Of a DNA stretch of 8,338 nucleotides, positions 1 through 4,698 are shown one piece after another. Both the position numbers and the translations under genes were made by a program. The notes under the pieces are model-generated. The model was given only the letters and a program-made list of their open reading frames with translations. It did no database searches and was not told where the DNA came from. Source of the stretch: an uncultured Bacilli bacterium (GTDB lineage: Bacteria > Bacillota_I > Bacilli_A > RF39 > UBA660). The number at the start of each line of letters is the position of its first letter. Within the stretch, counting starts at the first letter, position 1. The stretch lies in contig CANQWJ010000050.1 of NCBI GenBank assembly GCA_947627525.1, forward strand, positions 1 to 8,338, written 5' to 3'.

Positions 1-14
1 CAAATCTTCCCCTA

Positions 15-56
15 CTCGTTTAGACTATGTCAGCACTAGGGAAGTGTCTAAACGAG
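15..56. repeat. Perfect 11-bp inverted repeat with nested hairpin
   Basis: CTCGTTTAGAC (15-25) is matched exactly by GTCTAAACGAG (46-56) across a 20-base loop. Inside, CACT (34-37) and AGTG (43-46) form a smaller competing stem. The T-run needed for an intrinsic terminator does not follow on either strand. The function is unknown; a transfer or replication structure is possible. Confidence 0.7.
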
Positions 57-75
57 ATTACCCTATTAGGAAAAA

Positions 76-91
76 GACAACTTACGTTGTC
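76..91. repeat. Short hairpin GACAAC/GTTGTC
   Basis: GACAAC (76-81) pairs with GTTGTC (86-91) across a TTAC loop. A 9-base dyad, CCTATTAGG, lies just before it at 62-70. A T-rich stretch occurs about 17 bases downstream (108-116), too far for a standard intrinsic terminator. The function is not clear. Confidence 0.5.
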
Positions 92-254
92 AGTTCTAAA
101 AATTAATTTTTTTTTAAAATATTGAATAAGTTTCTACGTTGATTTAAGTTAGTGGTGCCTATTAACAACCCTACCTAGCCTATGAAGTATTTATTTAATA
201 ATATATTATAAGGAGATTATTTTATATTTTTTGTCACAAATCACAATGCACGCA

Positions 255-280
255 TATAGTAGTGTCGTAGTACTACTATA
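255..280 (-). other. Candidate rolling-circle double-strand origin hairpin
   Basis: TATAGTAGT (255-263) pairs perfectly with ACTACTATA (272-280), a 9-bp stem with an 8-base loop at 264-271. On the minus strand the loop plus one stem base reads TACTACGAC (272 down to 264). This resembles the TACTACG/AC nick site that pMV158-family Rep proteins cleave in an exposed hairpin loop. The stem repeats the TACTAC part of the motif, so chance is more likely than the nonamer alone would suggest. On the plus strand a T-run starts 13 bases after the stem, too far for a good terminator. No Rep gene of this family is in the window; on the minus strand it would be expected left of position 1. Confidence 0.35.
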
Positions 281-300
281 CGAAATTATATAGTTTTTTT

Positions 301-373
301 CTTTTATTTATTAGAATATAACACAACGAATAAATGAAAGTCAACTTTTATTTGTTTAATAAAATATAACACA
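301..373. repeat. Imperfect direct repeat with an inverted copy between
   Basis: The segment at 301-325 recurs imperfectly at 345-373; both start CTTTTATTT and end AATATAACACA. Between them AATAAATGAAAG (329-340) is complementary, allowing G-U pairs, both to 301-312 and to 345-356. Two mutually exclusive hairpins could therefore form. The sequence is very AT-rich, so part of the match may be compositional. Confidence 0.45.
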
Positions 374-380
374 TTGTGGA

Positions 381-429
381 TATTTTTATCTTACCGCGCG
401 GAATAAATAGCGCGGTAAGACTAAAAATA
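381..429. repeat. GC-rich perfect hairpin downstream of the small minus-strand ORF
   Basis: TCTTACCGCGC (389-399) pairs exactly with GCGCGGTAAGA (410-420) around a 10-base loop. TATTTTTA (381-388) and TAAAAATA (422-429) extend the stem to 19 bp with one bulged base at 421. It starts just past the stop codon at 434-436 and could stop transcription. However, the bases after the stem are A-rich rather than T-rich on both strands, so it is not a textbook intrinsic terminator. The CG content stands out against the AT-rich background. Confidence 0.6.
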
Positions 430-433
430 AAAA

Positions 434-601
434 TTAAATATTAAAATTTAAAGTAATTAGTTTATTATTTATAATATTTTCAAGAATTTGAATATATTTT
501 ATTATTTCTTCATCTTTTGGAGTATTCTCTTCAAATGCATAAAGAAATGATAAAGATATTAACCAATTACCATTAATTGTACAATTTTGAAATTTATTCA
601 T
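434..601 (-). CDS. Unknown small protein, 55 aa
   Basis: I do not recognise this protein. I chose the ATG at 599-601 because GGAGGTGG lies 12 bases upstream of it. The frame stays open to 661, but starting there would place the ribosome binding site inside the gene. The protein is mostly soluble-looking: a short hydrophobic stretch near residues 13-22 (NWLISLSFLY), then an acidic helical part with ENTPKDEEIIKYIQ. It lies about 100 bases after the HTH_36 replication-type gene on the same strand, separated by a 30-bp dyad, and is followed by a strong GC-rich hairpin. It is probably an accessory gene of the same element. A good ribosome binding site supports translation, but no homology can be claimed. 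Confidence 0.5.
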   Translation of the reverse strand: MNKFQNCTINGNWLISLSFLYAFEENTPKDEEIIKYIQILENIINNKLITLNFNI

Positions 602-652
602 AATACAATACCACCTCCAAATTAAAAATATCATCATTTGTATAATATTTTC

Positions 653-682
653 TAGTTGCAAAATGATATCATATTGCTACTA
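653..682. promoter_or_regulatory. 30-bp near-perfect dyad, operator or recombination site candidate
   Basis: TAGTTGCAAAATGAT (653-667) is mirrored by ATCATATTGCTACTA (668-682), 13 of 15 positions matching with no spacer. The core ATGATATCAT (663-672) is a perfect palindrome. It sits between the stop of the HTH_36 gene and the ribosome binding site of the 55-aa ORF. No T-run follows on the minus strand, so it is not an intrinsic terminator. A protein binding site or a replication or recombination site is plausible. Confidence 0.5.
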
Positions 683-701
683 ATTCAATAATATTTTAGA
701 T

Positions 702-1121
702 TTAATCAACTAACCAATCATAATCAAAAACTTCTTCTTCTATATATTCATTTTTATTATTTATTTTATTATTATGGAGGAAATTTTTTTCCGCCTCCCC
801 GGAAATTTTTTTCCTAGGGGGTAGGAAATTTTTTTCCGCCCTTGTAAATTCTATGTAAATTAATCTTTTAGAATTATTTAACATTTCTATCTTGATATAT
901 TTTTTATCGCTTAATTGCTTTAATAGATTTCTTATTGTTCTATCACTTACGTTATATAAATTCATAAAATAACTATTTGTTGCCCAACAATAACCTTTAT
1001 CATTACACAATGAGGTTATTTCGCCATATAACAATTTGGCATTTGGACTAATATCTTTATCATATCGCACATTTGCTGGTATTACTGCGTAATAACTAGG
1101 AAGATTTTTTTCTTCTATCAT
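702..1121 (-). CDS. HTH_36 winged-helix replication-initiation-type protein
   Basis: This 139-aa protein begins with the hallmark layout of the HTH_36 family: YYAVIPANVRYDK (10-22), then LSPNAKLLYGEI-like helix (25-35), the GYCWATN segment (43-49) and a winged helix (50-79, VSDRTIRNLLKQL). These proteins are found in phages, plasmids and integrative elements, usually in replication modules, and bind DNA through this domain. After it comes a low-complexity linker (95-115) made by three DNA repeats, an Asn/Lys-rich stretch, and an acidic end with DYDWL. The start ATG overlaps the previous gene's TGA (ATGA at 1118-1121), indicating translational coupling; GGAAGTGAT precedes it. The function as replication initiator is inferred from family and from the internal iteron-like repeats. 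A role as a plain regulator is the alternative. Confidence 0.8.
   Translation of the reverse strand: MIEEKNLPSYYAVIPANVRYDKDISPNAKLLYGEITSLCNDKGYCWATNSYFMNLYNVSDRTIRNLLKQLSDKKYIKIEMLNNSKRLIYIEFTRAEKNFLPPRKKISGEAEKNFLHNNKINNKNEYIEEEVFDYDWLVD
779..837. repeat. Three iteron-like 14-bp repeats inside the HTH_36 gene
   Basis: GGAAATTTTTTTCC occurs exactly three times, at 779-792, 801-814 and 824-837, at offsets of 22 and 23 bases. Each copy has inner symmetry (GGAAA...TTTCC). The offsets are not multiples of three, so the middle copy is read in another frame (KKIS) than the outer two (EKNF). The conservation is therefore at the DNA level, as expected for binding iterons. The spacing of about two helical turns places the copies on one face of the DNA. 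Confidence 0.75.
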
Positions 1122-1303
1122 AAACTATCACTTCCATTCACTGACTTATACTCGTATATATTGTTTAAAACTATTTTTGATTTATATATCAATTTGTGGC
1201 CATATTGATTTTCTTCGCCAACTTCTAAACCATTATCTATTGTCGTTAGCTTATAGATTACTTTATTCTTTGTAGTTAGATAAATGTAATATATGACCAT
1301 CAC
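1118..1303 (-). CDS. Unknown small protein, 61 aa, overlapping its neighbours
   Basis: I do not recognise this protein. It starts at GTG 1301-1303 (an ATG follows immediately at 1298-1300), overlaps the end of the preceding ORF by 41 bases, and its TGA overlaps the ATG of the HTH_36 gene. No ribosome binding site is visible before the start, so translation probably depends on the upstream gene, or the two ORFs belong together through a +1 frame change. The middle contains YKLTTIDNGLEVGE and a short Gly/His turn (NQYGHKL); the rest is Lys- and Tyr-rich with no membrane segment. It belongs to the minus-strand operon that starts near 1590. The start position is uncertain. Confidence 0.5.
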   Translation of the reverse strand: MMVIYYIYLTTKNKVIYKLTTIDNGLEVGEENQYGHKLIYKSKIVLNNIYEYKSVNGSDSL

Positions 1304-1559
1304 AATTAAATTCAGCCCTTAACCATTTACCAAAATATTTATTTGATAAATATTTTATTTTTGTATCATTTACCACATAAGATATATAAGTAAGACCTTT
1401 AAAGTCTTGATTTGATATAACATAATCTAAACAGTAACTTATTTTATATTTTCCGTTATTTAATCTAATACAAGATAACAAAATTATCTTTTTATATTCT
1501 TCTTTTTTGTATGCATTTTCATATAACATTTCGTCGTATGTTTTCTTTTTCCAAAACAA
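1263..1559 (-). CDS. Unknown protein, 98 aa, first gene of the accessory operon
   Basis: I do not recognise this protein. The frame opens at a GTG (1566-1568), but that codon lies inside the ribosome binding site AAGAGGTG (1566-1573). The TTG at 1557-1559 stands at normal distance, so I start there, giving an N-terminus MFWKKKTYDEML. The protein is rich in Lys, Tyr, Asn and Ile with a basic, charged N-terminal helix (residues 3-20) and alternating hydrophobic and polar residues after it that suggest beta strands. No signal peptide or membrane segment is visible. It is the promoter-proximal gene of the operon that leads to the HTH_36 protein, and its end overlaps the next ORF in a different frame. 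It is probably an accessory gene of the mobile element. Confidence 0.55.
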   Translation of the reverse strand: MFWKKKTYDEMLYENAYKKEEYKKIILLSCIRLNNGKYKISYCLDYVISNQDFKGLTYISYVVNDTKIKYLSNKYFGKWLRAEFNCDGHILHLSNYKE

Positions 1560-1589
1560 AAAAATCACCTCTTAAAAGTGAATTTTAGC

Positions 1590-1598
1590 ATTATATCA
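1590..1598 (-). promoter_or_regulatory. Extended -10 promoter of the accessory operon
   Basis: On the minus strand TGATATAAT (1598 down to 1590) is a perfect TGnTATAAT extended -10. No good -35 lies 17 bases further up, which is normal for this promoter type. Transcription would begin near 1583, just ahead of the AAGAGGTG ribosome binding site. A second TATAAT at 1599-1604 overlaps closely. A 16-base perfect dyad, CCTTTAT-AA-ATAAAGG, lies upstream at 1639-1654 and could bind a regulator. Confidence 0.55.
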
Positions 1599-1638
1599 AT
1601 TATAGGAAGTTTATTCGCGGAAAGGAAAGGTAAAGAAA

Positions 1639-1654
1639 CCTTTATAAATAAAGG
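1639..1654. repeat. 16-base perfect dyad upstream of the accessory promoter
   Basis: CCTTTAT (1639-1645) and ATAAAGG (1648-1654) are perfect inverted copies around AA. AAAGGT/ACCTTT (1626-1631 and 1638-1643) forms an overlapping alternative stem. The position, about 40 bases upstream of the -10 of the minus-strand operon, suits an activator or repressor site. There is no direct evidence for a binding protein. Confidence 0.35.
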
Positions 1655-1821
1655 ATTTCAATTGACTAAATATGTAATTATTAGATAACATAACTTATTA
1701 TTATTTTATTTATCTATTTATCATTCAATGATATGTGAGTAATTATTCATATATCATTTTTTATTTAACTTACCTCCATCATATTTATTTATCTATCAAA
1801 AGAGTGTACCTACTCTCCAAT

Positions 1822-1848
1822 AAAAAAAAAGATATCAAATGATATCTT
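1822..1848 (-). terminator. Intrinsic terminator of the HTH regulator gene
   Basis: On the minus strand AAGATATC-ATTT-GATATCTT (1848 down to 1829) forms an 8-bp perfect stem with a 4-base loop. A run of T follows at 1830-1822. The first stem arm includes part of the stop codon of the HTH regulator gene (1847-1849). Confidence 0.85.
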
Positions 1849-2614
1849 AAACTTTTCTTGATTGAATTTCAGCAATTTTTTCTAATACTTCTTTAGCATT
1901 ATCTTCATTTATTTCAGTATAACCAAGTTCTCTTAATGCTTGTACTTTAGCCGTATTAAGTTCTTGTGTTCTACTTAACTTCTCTTCATTCTTATGTTCA
2001 ATATCTTGAACAAATCTCTTATGTGATTCAGCAAGTTTTGCCTTAGAAGCACCACCATTATTATATAGAGTTAAACCTGAGAACAAAATACTTTCAAAAA
2101 TAAATTGTTGCTCTTGATTAAATACGAATTCCATAGGATCAGTAAATCCCATTGATTTAGACATATAAGCAAGTATATATTTTAATTCCTTAGATGTCTC
2201 CATAGACTTCAAATAATGATATAAATATACATATGCATTATAAGTATCTTTAGTTTGGTCTTCTTGTAATCTTTCCTTTAATAAATTAATTATATCAGCA
2301 AGAAGATCTTGTTCCTTTTTATTAAATCCTTTTAAATCAGCAAGAATTTCTTTATCAGAAGAATCTTTAACACCATCATTAAGACGTCCTTCAACTTCAA
2401 TAATATAACTTCCTTCAATCTTAATATCTTTTAATTCCTCTTCTGATTTTATATTTAAAAGACCCATTAATTTAGTAGATTTCTCTTTTGGCCATTCCTT
2501 TAAACTAGGTAATGCTAAATAATTGTATAGCATTTGACGAGAAACTCCTAAATACTTAGCTAGTCTTACTTTGGATATTCCTAATTCATTTAAAACATTA
2601 TTTAATTCTTTCAT
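1847..2614 (-). CDS. Helix-turn-helix regulator, 255 aa, unknown target
   Basis: Residues 11-33 read as a Cro/CI-type helix-turn-helix (GISKVRLAKYLGVSRQMLYN), so the protein should bind DNA. After a short linker (about 55-75, acidic, with a beta-like IEGSYIIEVEG) the rest is a long helical region: LLADIINLLKERL (104-116), a Tyr-rich helix near 124-136, and a charged C-terminal part (190-255) that could form coiled coil and bring about dimerisation. No membrane segment, ligand pocket motif or catalytic residue is visible, and I know no characterised relative. ATG 2612-2614 is preceded by GGAGG (2627-2631), spaced 12 bases. The gene is a single-gene unit: it has its own promoter and terminator. 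A palindrome covering its -35 box suggests it represses itself. Confidence 0.75.
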   Translation of the reverse strand: MKELNNVLNELGISKVRLAKYLGVSRQMLYNYLALPSLKEWPKEKSTKLMGLLNIKSEEELKDIKIEGSYIIEVEGRLNDGVKDSSDKEILADLKGFNKKEQDLLADIINLLKERLQEDQTKDTYNAYVYLYHYLKSMETSKELKYILAYMSKSMGFTDPMEFVFNQEQQFIFESILFSGLTLYNNGGASKAKLAESHKRFVQDIEHKNEEKLSRTQELNTAKVQALRELGYTEINEDNAKEVLEKIAEIQSRKV

Positions 2615-2641
2615 ATGTGTCTCTAACCTCCATACAATTTA

Positions 2642-2669
2642 ATTTTATCATTTTATTTGACATTGTCAA
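2642..2669 (-). promoter_or_regulatory. Sigma-A promoter of the HTH regulator gene with operator palindrome
   Basis: On the minus strand a perfect -35 TTGACA (2669-2664) and a -10 TAAAAT (2647-2642) are 16 bases apart. The -35 is half of a perfect 13-base palindrome TTGACATTGTCAA (2657-2669). A dimeric regulator binding there would block the polymerase; the HTH protein encoded next is the natural candidate. The leader before the GGAGG is only a few bases. Confidence 0.75.
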
Positions 2670-2690
2670 GTGTAAAGCAAAAAATATATT

Positions 2691-2731
2691 AATAATAAAA
2701 GAAAAACTTATAGTAAATACCAAAGTTTTTC
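2691..2731 (-). terminator. Intrinsic terminator overlapping the end of mnmA
   Basis: On the minus strand GAAAAACTT (2731-2723) and AAGTTTTTC (2709-2701) form a perfect 9-bp stem with a 13-base loop. The stem spans the last codons and part of the stop of mnmA. TTTTATTATT follows (2700-2691); the broken T-run makes it less strong than a canonical terminator. Confidence 0.65.
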
Positions 2732-3817
2732 TTCATTTTTTCTTACTTCTTTAATAATTCCCCCACCAAGACATCTTTCACCTAAATATAGAACACAAGC
2801 TTGTCCAGGAGTAACTGATTTAATGTTATCATATCTAACTAATAAATTACCATCATCTAAATACTCAATTTTAACTGGATAGTCACTAGCACGATATCGA
2901 AATTTAGCTGTACACTCATTAGGTCGTTCATCACCATTAAAGTTAACCATTTCAACAATGCAACTATCAGATAATAAATAATCATTATCTTCACCTAAGG
3001 CTACATAAAGGATATTCTTTTCTAAGTTCTTCCCAACAACAAACATTCTATTCTCATATCCCCCAATATCTAATCCTCTTCGTTGACCAATCGTGTAGTA
3101 CATGAGACCAATATGCTTACCTAGAACTTCATTGTTATCAATGTTGACAATATCTCCTGGAATATTAGGTAAATAGTTCTTCAAAAAGTTTTTAAAGTTT
3201 CGCTCACCAATAAAACATATACCCGTTGAATCTTTTTTAGTTGCTGTTGTAAGATTATGTTTCTTAGCTATTTCTCTTACTTCCGACTTATCAATATCAC
3301 CTAAAGGAAATAAAACATTTTCAAGTTGTTCAGCACTCAATTGTGATAAGAAATATGTTTGATCTTTATTAGTATCTTTACTACGACATAATTTACCATC
3401 TTTCATTTTAGCATAATGACCTGTAGCGATATAGTCAGCTCCTAATCTTTTGGCTTCACGAATAAAATAATCAAACTTAATATATTTATTACACATAATA
3501 TCAGGGTTAGGTGTTCTTCCTTTTTTTAATTCATCTAAAAAATAAGTGAAGACATAATCCCAATACTCTTTAACAAAGTCAATGCGATGTAGAGGTATCC
3601 CTATTTCTTCACATACTTTTAAAGCATCGTTATAGTCTTGTTCTTGGGGACAAATGTTTTCATTTAAAGTTGGATTACCTAATATATCATTATTGATAGT
3701 AGCATCCCAATTACGCATAAATAAACCTTCTACATCATATCCTTGTTCTTTTAATAGAATAGCCGCAACTGAAGAGTCTACTCCCCCACTCATTCCAATA
3801 ATTACCTTTTTATTCAT
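2708..3817 (-). CDS. mnmA: tRNA-specific 2-thiouridylase MnmA
   Basis: MnmA (369 aa, normal family length) uses ATP and a persulfide sulfur to thiolate U34 of the Lys, Glu and Gln tRNAs (s2U34), which secures decoding of their A/G-ending codons. It acts in the cytoplasm. The N-terminal PP-loop SGGVDSS (10-16) binds ATP. The two catalytic cysteines are present: Cys109 in PNPDIMCNKYIKF and Cys201 in STGICFIGER. ATGHYAK (131-137), KDQTYFLSQL (151-160) and YTIGQRRGL (231-239) are further family motifs. The C-terminal beta-barrel (about 250-369) contains RYRASDYPV and TPGQACVLY. ATG 3815-3817 follows AGGTGATTC at good distance. It is a single-gene unit with its own -10 box and terminator; no sulfur-transfer gene (iscS) stands next to it in the window. 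Confidence 0.97.
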   Translation of the reverse strand: MNKKVIIGMSGGVDSSVAAILLKEQGYDVEGLFMRNWDATINNDILGNPTLNENICPQEQDYNDALKVCEEIGIPLHRIDFVKEYWDYVFTYFLDELKKGRTPNPDIMCNKYIKFDYFIREAKRLGADYIATGHYAKMKDGKLCRSKDTNKDQTYFLSQLSAEQLENVLFPLGDIDKSEVREIAKKHNLTTATKKDSTGICFIGERNFKNFLKNYLPNIPGDIVNIDNNEVLGKHIGLMYYTIGQRRGLDIGGYENRMFVVGKNLEKNILYVALGEDNDYLLSDSCIVEMVNFNGDERPNECTAKFRYRASDYPVKIEYLDDGNLLVRYDNIKSVTPGQACVLYLGERCLGGGIIKEVRKNEEKLWYLL

Positions 3818-3835
3818 AACGAATCACCTAGGCAT

Positions 3836-3841
3836 ATTATA
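3836..3841 (-). promoter_or_regulatory. -10 box of mnmA
   Basis: On the minus strand a perfect TATAAT (3841-3836) stands 18 bases before the start codon of mnmA. The matching -35 region lies within the T-run of the upstream terminator and matches TTGACA poorly (TTTGTT-like). The leader would be very short, just covering AGGTGA. Confidence 0.5.
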
Positions 3842-3852
3842 CAACAATATAT

Positions 3853-3879
3853 AAAAAAACAAAAGATTATTATCCTTTG
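3853..3879 (-). terminator. Intrinsic terminator of the spoIIM-like operon
   Basis: On the minus strand CAAAGGAT (3879-3872) pairs with ATCTTTTG (3867-3860) over a 4-base loop, with one G-U pair. A run of seven T follows (3859-3853). It closes the unit formed by the spoIIM-like gene and the 36-aa ORF, only about 36 bases ahead of the start codon of mnmA. Confidence 0.8.
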
Positions 3880-3885
3880 TCAATT

Positions 3886-3996
3886 CTATTTTCTAGTAAC
3901 CAAATCAATTATTATGAGAACAGGGAATACTAAAATAATTAATACAATCGCAAATAATGTCGAAAACAAGTACCACTTGATGCTTATCCTTTTCAT
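3886..3996 (-). CDS. Membrane microprotein, 36 aa, coupled to the spoIIM-like gene
   Basis: A short ORF starts at ATG 3994-3996, overlapping the TGA of the spoIIM-like gene as ATGA, and stops at TAG 3886-3888. The peptide starts MKRISIKWYLF with a positive N-terminus. One membrane segment follows at about residues 9-31 (FSTLFAIVLIILVFPVLIII), and it ends DLVTRK. This is a single-pass topology with a short basic tail. There is no strong ribosome binding site of its own, so translation should be coupled to the gene before. The terminator lies directly after it, which supports it as the last gene of the unit. I recognise no family. It may be a partner or subunit of the SpoIIM-like protein; that is inference from the overlap only. 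Confidence 0.6.
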   Translation of the reverse strand: MKRISIKWYLFSTLFAIVLIILVFPVLIIIDLVTRK

Positions 3997-4598
3997 ATAA
4001 ATATTTTTATTAAATACGGGATTATAAATACTTCATATAAAGAACATATAATTGCTCCTATTAAAGATATAATAAATACTTTTATATACTTTTCTCTTAT
4101 TCCTCTAAAATTAATTATTTGTTTTTTAAAGATATGATTAAATAGTCGATAACAGAAATTACATCCATAAAAACACATCAGTAAAAGAATTATCAAAAAT
4201 AATATTTGATGTGGAAAAACATAAACTAATGATAATCCTATTCCTTTCCAACCAAATGTTCCGATGATGGAAGAAATAGAAAAGCCCACAATAAAACTTT
4301 TTACTAAAATAATACCAATTATAAATACGAATCCTAAAACACTAAGTCCTAATATAAACATTATCAAAACATATAGTCCATTCGTCAATATAGAAGACAT
4401 TAAACTACTAAAATAATTGATATTACTTATATTACTAAAGAAATCTTTTTGGGTATTCATAACTAATTCTTTATTACTATTAGAAATAATAAAATAAAAG
4501 AAAAAGCCCATTATTAAACTACATAACATCATACTAATAAATACTAAGTACATCTTTTTTTGTTTTACAATACTAAGTTTCTTACTATGTATATTCAT
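3993..4598 (-). CDS. spoIIM: Stage II sporulation protein M-like membrane protein (COG1300)
   Basis: This 201-aa integral membrane protein has the SpoIIM layout: a basic N-terminus, a first membrane segment (16-38), an extracytoplasmic loop (about 40-70), a cluster of helices at 71-112 with FILGLSVLGF and VKSFIVGFSIS, the signature GWKGIGLSLVYVFPHQILFL (116-135), and a last segment at about 171-198. In Bacillus, SpoIIM works with SpoIID and SpoIIP in the peptidoglycan-degrading complex that drives engulfment. COG1300 members also exist outside sporulation. I chose ATG 4596-4598 because TGGTGAT stands at the right distance; an ATG 12 bases upstream (4608-4610) is possible. The length is close to Bacillus SpoIIM (about 214 aa). 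No spoIID or spoIIP is in the window. The TGA overlaps the start of the 36-aa ORF. Confidence 0.75.
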   Translation of the reverse strand: MNIHSKKLSIVKQKKMYLVFISMMLCSLIMGFFFYFIISNSNKELVMNTQKDFFSNISNINYFSSLMSSILTNGLYVLIMFILGLSVLGFVFIIGIILVKSFIVGFSISSIIGTFGWKGIGLSLVYVFPHQILFLIILLLMCFYGCNFCYRLFNHIFKKQIINFRGIREKYIKVFIISLIGAIICSLYEVFIIPYLIKIFI

Positions 4599-4650
4599 TA
4601 ATATCACCATTAAAATATATTCTTATTTTCTATAATTATTCTATTTTTAT

Positions 4651-4679
4651 TTTACTTTTTTACCTTTTTCTATTATAAT
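4651..4679 (+). promoter_or_regulatory. Promoter of the 28-aa membrane microprotein gene
   Basis: TTTACT (4651-4656) and a perfect TATAAT (4674-4679) are 17 bases apart. Transcription would start near 4686, at the GAGGTGG ribosome binding site, giving a leader of about 13 bases. The region also lies upstream of the divergent spoIIM-like gene, for which I see no convincing promoter, neither sigma-A nor sigma-E type. Confidence 0.7.
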
Positions 4680-4698
4680 TGTACTGAGGTGGATAAAT

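Larger units (their letters stand above)
1..433. other. Non-coding region rich in inverted repeats
   Basis: I find no convincing coding sequence here on either strand. An AAGGAG at 210-215 has no start codon at a useful distance. The stretch holds at least five hairpins: 15-56, 62-70, 76-91, 255-280 and 389-420. It also has an imperfect direct repeat at 301-325 and 345-373. Such a density of dyads beside a replication-type gene resembles an origin or transfer region of a mobile element more than an ordinary intergenic spacer. That role is inference; the repeats themselves are directly visible. Confidence 0.6.

Noticed and set aside
210..292. Possible plus-strand short peptide after AAGGAG at 210-215, covering the 255-280 hairpin
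   Set aside because: No start codon lies at a usable distance from the AAGGAG, and the frame is explained by the hairpin repeat.
400..415. TAGCGC in the 389-420 hairpin as a single-strand-origin CS-6-like motif
   Set aside because: It differs from the TAGCGT/A consensus and is on the strand opposite to the presumed nicked strand.
1..433. CRISPR array or tandem repeat array
   Set aside because: The repeats are single hairpins and one imperfect direct repeat; there is no regular repeat-spacer pattern.
602..661. N-terminal extension of the 55-aa ORF up to 661
   Set aside because: It would place the GGAGGTGG ribosome binding site inside the coding sequence; the ATG at 599-601 downstream of that site is the better start.
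1740..1785. GGAGGTAAG on the minus strand (near 1772-1780) as a sign of a small gene
   Set aside because: The nearest ATG is about 15 bases away and the frame stops after four codons.
3654..3854. 66-aa open frame on the plus strand over the start of mnmA
   Set aside because: It is antisense to the conserved N-terminal PP-loop part of mnmA and has no translation signals.
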